Positions 7,232-13,217 of a DNA stretch of 13,217 nt are shown here, piece by piece. The notes beneath the pieces are model-generated. The model made no database searches. It was not told the origin of the DNA and saw only the letters and a list, made by a program, of their open reading frames with translations. The stretch lies in assembly GCA_913064925.1 (NCBI GenBank), contig CAJYBN010000067.1, positions 1-13,217 of the forward strand, read 5' to 3'. The DNA comes from an uncultured Peptococcaceae bacterium (GTDB lineage Bacteria > Bacillota > Desulfotomaculia > Desulfotomaculales > Desulfallaceae). Both the position numbers and the translations under genes were made by a program. Position 1 is the stretch's first letter. Each line of letters starts with the position of its first letter.

Positions 7232-7990
7232 TTACAGAATGGCGGCTTTTCTTAGTATTTCATCAACCGCCTTCACTACCGGCGAATCGTCGGACAAGCT
7301 AACCAGCGGCTTGCCGGCGATGTCAAACTCGGTAACCTGCTGGTCCGCCGGTATCGTACCTATCAATTCCAGCGCGGTTTTTTCAATTTCCTGTTGTAGG
7401 GCGTTGATGCTGTTTTCATCAACCCGCGTTATCACGAGATACATTTTTTTAATGTCCAGTTTCAGGTTTCCCACCAGTTCGCGAACCCTGCCGGCGGAGC
7501 GCACGCCCCGGGCCGAGGAATCGCTGGTGATAAATAGTACATCCACGTTTTGGGTTGTGCGCCTGCTTAGATGTTCCAGGCCGGCTTCGTTATCCATAAC
7601 CAAGTAGGGGTAGCTTTTGCTCAACTCGCCAATAAATCCACGCAGGAGGTTATTGGCATAGCAATAGCAACCTGCCCCTTCCGGGCCACCCATCACCAGC
7701 AAATCCACATTTTCACCTTCTGACAACGATTGGTGCACTTTATATTCCACGAACTGGTCCTTGGTCATGCCAGCCGGCAATGGTTCAAGGTTGTTGTTTA
7801 TACGCACGATTATGTCGGCAATTGAACCTTCTATTTCCATGCCCAGGGCTTCATTCAGGTTGGCGTTGGCGTCCGCGTCTACAGCCAGTATAGGCTTTTT
7901 GCCGGCCTTTAACAGTTGCCTGATAATTAACGAGCACAATGTGGTTTTCCCTGTTCCACCTTTACCGGCCACTGCTATGTGAAATGCCAT
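7232..7990 (-). CDS. cooC: CooC-type nickel-insertion ATPase for CODH/ACS maturation
   Basis: CooC is a MinD/NifH-type ATPase that dimerises with bound metal and helps load nickel into the CODH C-cluster or the ACS A-cluster. The 252-aa protein opens with a deviant Walker A motif GKGGTGKTT (9-17) with the signature lysine K10. DADANANL (38-45) follows. A CYC motif (C108, C110) corresponds to the CxC metal-binding pair at the dimer interface of CooC1. NEAGLEHLSRRT lies in the Walker B/switch region. AAGGGGGAT precedes ATG 7990. Its place between acsC and acsD, and not next to a stand-alone cooS, suggests it serves the AcsA/AcsB complex. Whether it acts on AcsA, AcsB (AcsF-like) or both cannot be told from the sequence. 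Confidence 0.93.
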   Translation of the reverse strand: MAFHIAVAGKGGTGKTTLCSLIIRQLLKAGKKPILAVDADANANLNEALGMEIEGSIADIIVRINNNLEPLPAGMTKDQFVEYKVHQSLSEGENVDLLVMGGPEGAGCYCYANNLLRGFIGELSKSYPYLVMDNEAGLEHLSRRTTQNVDVLFITSDSSARGVRSAGRVRELVGNLKLDIKKMYLVITRVDENSINALQQEIEKTALELIGTIPADQQVTEFDIAGKPLVSLSDDSPVVKAVDEILRKAAIL

Positions 7991-8054
7991 TATTGATAAT
8001 CCCCCTTATACTGTAATAATTACCGCGTAACCACATTGCCCGCAGTCCGTAAAT

Positions 8055-9374
8055 TTACGCGCTCCAGCGCTGCTTGATGAATGAAGGTATACCGGCAGAT
8101 TCGCGAGGGCCGACCAGCACTTCCCAGCCGCTCAGTTCCTGCAGTTTCCCGCTGAGAACCGCTACGCCACCGGGAATGATGAGCTTGCGGTGCGATACCT
8201 TATCGGCAATACCGCAGTTGTTGACCATCTCGGTGATTTTTTCCGGCGTGAATTTACCCGCTGCCCAGCCGGTCAACACGGATATTCCGTCGGTATCCAC
8301 AGGCAGGATGTAGGCGTCGATACGGCCGGCTTCCACGTCGCCCTGCACGCAGAAGTAAGTTAACGAGAAGTTGGTAGTGACGAACACCGGGGAATCCGGG
8401 CCGGGGTTGCCGACTTCATATAATTTAGATTCCACAGCGATCGGCTTTTGCGGGTCTGTGTAGATATTCAGGCGCAGTGTTATTAATGGTAGTATATCGG
8501 CGGGGTTGTCGGTGTACATTACCACAATTCCGGCGTATTTGGCAATGTAAACACCCGCGTCCACCACGGCTTGGATCGGATCGGGGTTATCTGCAAAGGT
8601 AATGGTCGGGTAACCGAACGGGCGGAAACGCTTTAGGGCCTGGCGGCGAATCTGGGTCTGATCTGCCAGCACCTTGTTGACTTCGCGGGCACCGGAGTCC
8701 AAAATGAGCTTTTTGTATCCGGATTTTTCCACCAGGCTGGCCAGTTCCTCCAAGTTGGCGCCCTTAATTACCAGCGGTGCATCGTATTTTTTGGCTAATT
8801 CGACCATGGCTTCCAGGTTGGAAGCGTTGGCCCCACAGATCAACGGGTTGTTGGCGCCGGCGATTTCCAGGGCTTTTTCCATGGCTGCAGGGTCTTCGCT
8901 GACCAGCACCAGCGGGAAATCTGTATTGTCTTGGGCGGTCTTAACTGCATCGGCAAACTTGCCGGCATCTCCTGAACTGTTAACCACGGCCACTAGGTTG
9001 ACATTGTGCACTTGGCCCACGCGGTCGAATACCAGCTTGTTGATTTGCTGTACCTTATCAGACACCGCATCGGTATCGTTGACGGCGATGGCAATACCCG
9101 TGGGATGTTCGAAGCGCTTATCGTGGCGGAACAAAACGGTTTCATTACCAAGCTGCAGTTCCTTCTCGCCTTTGCCGATTTTAACCAGGGCCACCGGCGG
9201 GGCGGAAGCTGAATCCAGGGCTTCTCTCGCGGCGTCGCTGATGTGCGGGCATTGGTCCAAGCTGGCTTTGCCGCTGGCCAGCTGCATGGCGAAAGCCAGG
9301 CAGGTGGGCTGCCCGCAATCCTTGCAGTTAGTTTTCGGCAATTGCTTAAAAATTTCTAAACCTGTTAAACCCAT
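8055..9374 (-). CDS. acsC: Corrinoid iron-sulfur protein large subunit
   Basis: AcsC binds a [4Fe-4S] cluster and the corrinoid that carries the methyl group from AcsE to the A-cluster of AcsB. The N-terminal motif NCKDCGQPTC plus a later cysteine (C17, C20, C25, C42) is the low-potential cluster that reactivates Co(II) to Co(I). A TIM barrel spans roughly residues 90-310. The C-terminal B12-binding domain contains TTNFSLTYFCVQGDVEAG and DTDGISVLTGWAAG. At 439 aa it is the normal length. ATG at 9374 follows AAGGAG by 8 nt. It comes after acsB and a 141-nt gap with a strong hairpin, the largest spacing inside the acs genes. That might set a different expression level from acsB. The call is firm. 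Confidence 0.96.
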   Translation of the reverse strand: MGLTGLEIFKQLPKTNCKDCGQPTCLAFAMQLASGKASLDQCPHISDAAREALDSASAPPVALVKIGKGEKELQLGNETVLFRHDKRFEHPTGIAIAVNDTDAVSDKVQQINKLVFDRVGQVHNVNLVAVVNSSGDAGKFADAVKTAQDNTDFPLVLVSEDPAAMEKALEIAGANNPLICGANASNLEAMVELAKKYDAPLVIKGANLEELASLVEKSGYKKLILDSGAREVNKVLADQTQIRRQALKRFRPFGYPTITFADNPDPIQAVVDAGVYIAKYAGIVVMYTDNPADILPLITLRLNIYTDPQKPIAVESKLYEVGNPGPDSPVFVTTNFSLTYFCVQGDVEAGRIDAYILPVDTDGISVLTGWAAGKFTPEKITEMVNNCGIADKVSHRKLIIPGGVAVLSGKLQELSGWEVLVGPRESAGIPSFIKQRWSA

Positions 9375-9422
9375 ACTCCTAACTCCTTTCTCTGGTAAAT
9401 AACTAGAACATCAAGGACGCCC

Positions 9423-9453
9423 CGGCGAAAACCCGTTGCCGGGTTTTCCGCCG
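9423..9453 (-). promoter_or_regulatory. Strong intercistronic hairpin between acsB and acsC
   Basis: Arms 9423-9435 and 9440-9453 pair over 13 bp with one bulged base. On the transcript they close a GCAA loop, a GNRA-type tetraloop. A run of four U lies inside the 3' arm, but no longer U tract follows, so a full terminator is doubtful. It sits about 60 nt after the acsB stop, in the only sizable gap among the acs genes. A role in stabilising acsB mRNA or partly attenuating transcription into acsC is inferred. Confidence 0.65.
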
Positions 9454-9515
9454 AAGCATCCATGAATTCGAAGGGAATAGGTTGTTAGCGACATTTTATT
9501 GTGGTATGTGTTTTT

Positions 9516-11711
9516 TTACATCAACGGATCCATGGTCAGCGCGGGATGATTCTTTTCCTCGAGGAAGGGCAGAATTTCCTCGGCGCTGGTACCCACGGTT
9601 TCGTCGGCTATCTTATCAATGAACTCCTTGCCCAGGCCGGCGTTTTCGGCGGCCTCTTCCAGCATGGGCCGCAGTTCCTCCTTCAGCGCCTTGGGCATCC
9701 AAACCAGCCTGGCCAGTCCGCCGTCGGCGGGCACGAACTTGGGCGAGGCCAGGTAGGACTTGCCGATGCCCATGAAGCCCGGCATTTGCGCGCCGCCGCC
9801 GATGGTGCCGGCCAGCGTGCTGAAGGTCATGCCGGACGGGGTCATGCCGCCGTGCTCGCGGTTGACCACCATGAAGCCGTTACACTCGGGCACCATGCAG
9901 AGTATGCACTCGAAGCACCCGCAGGAGGTCATGGGATACTCCATGATGGTGTAGAAGTTCACGGCCTCGATGGTGCGCTGCGAGTTGTTGTACACGAACT
10001 CGTTGAAGGACTTCCACTGGCCCTTGACCTCGTCTATGGTGCCCTCTTTGGGTATGGGCTGGTTGGGGCCGTGCGGGTTGATTTCGTAAGCCGCCTTGGC
10101 GTCCAGCCAGCTGACCGCGCCGCACAGGCCGACCCGCTCGGGCGCGATGACGCAGACGTGCGTGGGCGCGAAGCTCTGGCACAGGGTGCAGGAGTAGAAG
10201 GTGTCCACCAGTTCGTCCTTGAGTTGCTTGAGGCGGTCGTCGCGCCTCTTATAGTACTCGCGGGCCACTTCGCGCATCTCCAGCACCTTCTGCTCGTCGC
10301 TGATGATGGTGACCTGGATGCGGTCGATGATGGAGGCGAACTCGGATTTGAACTTGGCGTAAAGTATTTCACCGATGTGCCGCAGCCGGAAGCCTTTGGC
10401 GTAGGCGTCCTTGCTGATGCGCACCCACATGATGTCGCGCTGGGCCACGTGCCACAGGCCCTCGCCGTAGTTGCAGAAGTAGTGGATACGGCGCTCCAGC
10501 ACGGGCTCGAAGTCTTCCTGCATCTTGCGCCCGTAGACGTCCACCACGATGCCCAGCGGCATGCGGCCGCCTTCTTCCACGGTATCGATGTCCGGGCCGA
10601 TGACTTCGATCTTGCCGTCCTCGATGCTGTCGTCTGCGGTACGTACCAGTTCGAAGCCCGGCGTCTTGGTGCCGCCGAATTCCACGTACATGTCTTTCTT
10701 GCGGATGGACTCGCCTTCAAAGGCGGGACCAACGGTGATGGGCACGTCGATATCTACGGAGGTTATCTTAATGCCCCGCACTTCCAGGCAGGTCTGGACG
10801 ATCTTGTCGTAGTCGGGTTCGCTGATGAACCAGTCTTTGATCTGCTTGTCTTCGGGCAGTTCCTGGTCGGTGATGACCGGGAAGCCCACGTTGATGGCGC
10901 CCATGGCGGCTGCGGTCTTGACCATGTCGTGCTCGCCCAGGTAGAGGATGAAGGCCAGTATGCGGCGGCGCTGGTAATCGCGCTGGGCGTCGTAGTCGCC
11001 CGGCTTGATGCCGCCGAACATCATGCCGGCGCGCAGGGCGTAGTTGGCGGCGTGTACCACCTGGGTGAAGTTGCCCAGCGGGTAGGCGATGTAATCTACA
11101 CCCAGTTTGACTCCTTCTTCCAGCAGCTGTTCAATTATTTCATCGCACAGGAACAGCATGAGTCCCTTGGCCATAAAGCTGTCCACGATTTTCTTGGCGG
11201 ATTTGCTGTCTTTGGCCCGGCCGATGATGACGGCTTCGCCGGGGATGGTCCAGTCCACCATCTTGGTGCCGTACTGGCGCACCACGGGGTCGCCGATGAA
11301 CCCGGTCCAGGGTGGAACGTGCAGCGGGTTATCGGGGCTGTGCTTGAGGTACCTGAGGGCCTCGATAATGTCGGCGGCGTACCAGGTGGCCTCGCCCCAC
11401 TTGCGCGCGTTGGCGAAGGTCTTTTCTTCCTTGACGGCGGCGCGCATGCGGTTCAGCACCGGCACCATGTCGCCCAGAGTTTTTATTTCTTCGCCGCTCA
11501 AGCAGCGGATGACGGGCAGGTAGTAAGCGGTGTCCGGGTAGCCCACGGGGTGGTCTTTGCCGTAGGTGCGGATGGCCTGGTTGAGCAGGATTTCCGCGTA
11601 GCTTAAGGCGGTGATGGTACCCTCGTAAGCTTCTTTGAACAGTTTCTTGGGCTCTTTACCCGGTTCTATGGCGCCTTCGAATATTTGGTCAAAGTTAATT
11701 TGTTCTGACAT
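9516..11711 (-). CDS. acsB: Acetyl-CoA synthase subunit of CODH/ACS
   Basis: AcsB condenses the methyl group from AcsCD with CO and CoA on the Ni-Ni-[4Fe-4S] A-cluster. CO arrives by tunnel from AcsA. The 731-aa length matches bacterial ACS (Moorella 729). A-cluster ligands are clear. C508, C511, C520 and C530 in CTLCQSFAPTHVC...GLC bind the [4Fe-4S] cluster. The CGC motif (C597-G598-C599) binds the distal nickel and shares the bridging nickel with C511. All are offset by two from Moorella numbering. ATG at 11711 follows AAAGGAGG by 7 nt. It lies 27 nt after acsA, with which it forms the complex. The gene body is GC-richer than its neighbours (65% in sampled 60-nt lines at 9661 and 10381, against 43-47% in sampled acsA and acsC lines). 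This also creates a long meaningless open frame on the opposite strand. Confidence 0.97.
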   Translation of the reverse strand: MSEQINFDQIFEGAIEPGKEPKKLFKEAYEGTITALSYAEILLNQAIRTYGKDHPVGYPDTAYYLPVIRCLSGEEIKTLGDMVPVLNRMRAAVKEEKTFANARKWGEATWYAADIIEALRYLKHSPDNPLHVPPWTGFIGDPVVRQYGTKMVDWTIPGEAVIIGRAKDSKSAKKIVDSFMAKGLMLFLCDEIIEQLLEEGVKLGVDYIAYPLGNFTQVVHAANYALRAGMMFGGIKPGDYDAQRDYQRRRILAFILYLGEHDMVKTAAAMGAINVGFPVITDQELPEDKQIKDWFISEPDYDKIVQTCLEVRGIKITSVDIDVPITVGPAFEGESIRKKDMYVEFGGTKTPGFELVRTADDSIEDGKIEVIGPDIDTVEEGGRMPLGIVVDVYGRKMQEDFEPVLERRIHYFCNYGEGLWHVAQRDIMWVRISKDAYAKGFRLRHIGEILYAKFKSEFASIIDRIQVTIISDEQKVLEMREVAREYYKRRDDRLKQLKDELVDTFYSCTLCQSFAPTHVCVIAPERVGLCGAVSWLDAKAAYEINPHGPNQPIPKEGTIDEVKGQWKSFNEFVYNNSQRTIEAVNFYTIMEYPMTSCGCFECILCMVPECNGFMVVNREHGGMTPSGMTFSTLAGTIGGGAQMPGFMGIGKSYLASPKFVPADGGLARLVWMPKALKEELRPMLEEAAENAGLGKEFIDKIADETVGTSAEEILPFLEEKNHPALTMDPLM

Positions 11712-11738
11712 GCTGAATCCTCCTTTCGACCACGGGAA

Positions 11739-13217
11739 TTAATAGTTCTGGCACAGAGCGGTCTCAAAATCTTCCGCTACTTTCCTGTGTACACCCAGTT
11801 TCCAGGTACGGTATTCCAAGGCGCTGAGTATCTTCTTGGCGCTTTCAGCGGGATCCATTTCAAATATGAAGTAACCGCCGTATACATCGCTGGCAACCTG
11901 GGTTACGATGCTGTAAATAAGGTCGCTGCCTTCCAGTGGAGGCATAGCCCCAACATGTACCGGTACGCCCATGGCCACGTACCAGCAACCGATGGCCACT
12001 GCTTTACCGCTCATGGCTTCCGGTGCGGAGGCGACAAACGGTACTTTGGGGGTATCAACTCCAAGCTCGTTGGCCATGTCCATCAGCAGGTCGGAACAAC
12101 GGGTGTTGTCGACGCAAGAGCCCATATGGAAAATGGGCGGCAGCGCGGTGCTTAGGTTGGCCTTTTCGCTGATACGAGCCAGGAATTTCTTCAGGCCGTC
12201 GCCGGCATACTGATCTACGGCTTCGGGCGATAACAGTCCCATTTTGGCACAAGCCTGCATAGCACAACCGGTACCGATGACAAAGACGTCATTTTTAATC
12301 ATTTCTTTAGCGATGGTAATATGGCTGTCATCCTGCGGCCGCTTCAAGTTATTGCAGCCGGCCATCAGGCAAACGCCCTTTAATTCGCCGCTGAGAATGG
12401 CGTCGGTAAGAACTTTAACCGGGTTGTCCGGGTTAATCGAGCCAAAAATTTCATACAGTGCCTCCAAGCTGAAGCCGGCCACTACTTTGTTGGTAACCTT
12501 CGGGATGTGCACCTTGGAGGGATCTCTGAGCTTGAACGCCTCTATGGCCAGCCTGATGGCCGACTTGGCGTCTTCCATGGCTGTCGGGGCGTTGAAGTCC
12601 AGATGCACGGAACCCGGTATCTTGACTATCGGCGAGGTTGTAATCAGAACGGTGTGGAAGCATTCGGCTGCCGTGCGCAGTGAAGGCATGATGCACTGTA
12701 CGTCTACGACCATGCCGTCAATGGCGCCGGTGGCAATGGCGTATTCCTGTGAAGCAAAGGACGTGACGATGGGCACGCCTTGGCGCATGAGCACTTCGTT
12801 GCCGGTGCAGCAGATACCCATTAATTGAATGCCTTTGGCACCTGCGGCCTTAGCTTCGTCTTCCATTTCCCTGGCGGCCTGAACGATGATTTCACTGAGG
12901 ATGGGGTTGTGGCCGTGCAGTACCAGGTTAACTTTTTCCGGATCTATGACGCCCATGTTGGCTTCGCTGACCACCGGTTTGGGCGTGCCGAAAATGATGT
13001 CGGACAGGTCGGTGCCGACGTGCATGCCCACGTAGTCAGCCAGGGCTACCCGCAGTGCGCTGAATATCAGGTTGACGGGATCATTGTCCATACCTACGTG
13101 TGCCTGGGTAACCAGATTAGAAATGGTATTATATACGCCGCTGGGCATGATATTGTGCGTGCGGAACTTTTCCAAGCGGCCTTGCGTGACAGTGGTTTTT
13201 ACCCAGGTGGACTCGCC
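11739..13217 (-). CDS. acsA: Carbon monoxide dehydrogenase subunit of CODH/ACS (N-terminus cut by window edge)
   Basis: AcsA reduces CO2 to CO at the Ni-Fe-S C-cluster and passes CO to AcsB. The frame is open from the right edge (13217, first residues GESTWVKTTVTQGR) to a stop at 11739, giving 492 residues. Bacterial AcsA is about 674 aa, so roughly 180 residues are missing. Those hold the B- and D-cluster cysteines. C-cluster ligand motifs are all visible in order: LHGHNP (His), ICCTGNE, DVQCIMPS, MAGCNN, GTGCAMQAC and MGSCVDNTRC. The lysine in SGKAVAIGCW matches the conserved catalytic lysine. A TTG at 13175 is internal and is not a start, since homologous sequence continues upstream of it. 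Position directly before acsB supports acsA instead of a stand-alone cooS. Confidence 0.96.
   Translation of the reverse strand, partial: GESTWVKTTVTQGRLEKFRTHNIMPSGVYNTISNLVTQAHVGMDNDPVNLIFSALRVALADYVGMHVGTDLSDIIFGTPKPVVSEANMGVIDPEKVNLVLHGHNPILSEIIVQAAREMEDEAKAAGAKGIQLMGICCTGNEVLMRQGVPIVTSFASQEYAIATGAIDGMVVDVQCIMPSLRTAAECFHTVLITTSPIVKIPGSVHLDFNAPTAMEDAKSAIRLAIEAFKLRDPSKVHIPKVTNKVVAGFSLEALYEIFGSINPDNPVKVLTDAILSGELKGVCLMAGCNNLKRPQDDSHITIAKEMIKNDVFVIGTGCAMQACAKMGLLSPEAVDQYAGDGLKKFLARISEKANLSTALPPIFHMGSCVDNTRCSDLLMDMANELGVDTPKVPFVASAPEAMSGKAVAIGCWYVAMGVPVHVGAMPPLEGSDLIYSIVTQVASDVYGGYFIFEMDPAESAKKILSALEYRTWKLGVHRKVAEDFETALCQNY

Noticed and set aside
9501..11606. A 701-codon open frame on the plus strand opposite acsB
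   Set aside because: It is the antisense shadow of acsB, which has full family motifs. The frame is open because the GC-rich codon use of acsB gives few stops on the other strand. The product is low-complexity, rich in His, Ala, Gly and Val, and resembles no family I know.
13173..13175. TTG as the start codon of acsA
   Set aside because: In-frame sequence typical of CO dehydrogenase continues upstream of it to the window edge, and about 180 N-terminal residues of the family are still missing.

Overview
This window is a single-direction block of Wood-Ljungdahl (reductive acetyl-CoA) pathway genes. All nine genes are on the minus strand, so transcription runs from right to left. It suggests an anaerobic Gram-positive bacterium of the Clostridia. 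A Peptococcaceae/Desulfotomaculum/Pelotomaculum- or Moorella-like lineage fits best, because of the acetogen-type carbonyl branch, strong AGGAGG-type ribosome binding sites and moderate GC. The genus is an inference. The pathway could run toward acetate or in the oxidative (syntrophic) direction, and the sequence alone does not say which.

Reading in transcription order from the right edge: acsA (CO dehydrogenase subunit, N-terminal part cut off by the window), acsB (acetyl-CoA synthase), a 141-nt gap with a strong hairpin, acsC (large corrinoid protein subunit), cooC (nickel-insertion ATPase), acsD (small corrinoid protein subunit) and acsE (methyltetrahydrofolate:corrinoid protein methyltransferase). 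Together these take a methyl group from methyl-tetrahydrofolate and CO made from CO2, and assemble acetyl-CoA. A 201-nt gap with two large inverted-repeat structures follows.

The second module is redox: a double-length HdrA flavoprotein (1008 aa), an MvhD-type [2Fe-2S] protein, a protein with two [4Fe-4S] motifs (318 aa), and an AsrA/FlxB-like iron-sulfur protein cut by the left edge. This gene set looks like part of an electron-bifurcating Hdr/Flx complex. It probably links NAD(P)H or another donor to ferredoxin and to the low-potential steps of the pathway. No hdrB, hdrC, metV, metF or NAD-binding subunit is inside the window; some may lie beyond the left edge.

The most notable point is that mvhD is interrupted by an in-frame TGA at the position of a normally conserved cysteine, and an 8-bp hairpin with a G-containing loop begins 12 nt downstream of it. 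I read this as selenocysteine (residue 66 of 146), so mvhD is one intact selenoprotein gene and not two fragments or a pseudogene. Other observations are the GC-rich body of acsB compared with its neighbours, and an unusual four-codon leader whose stop overlaps the hdrA start. There are no tRNA, rRNA, CRISPR or mobile elements that I can support, and no gene-free stretch longer than 201 nt.
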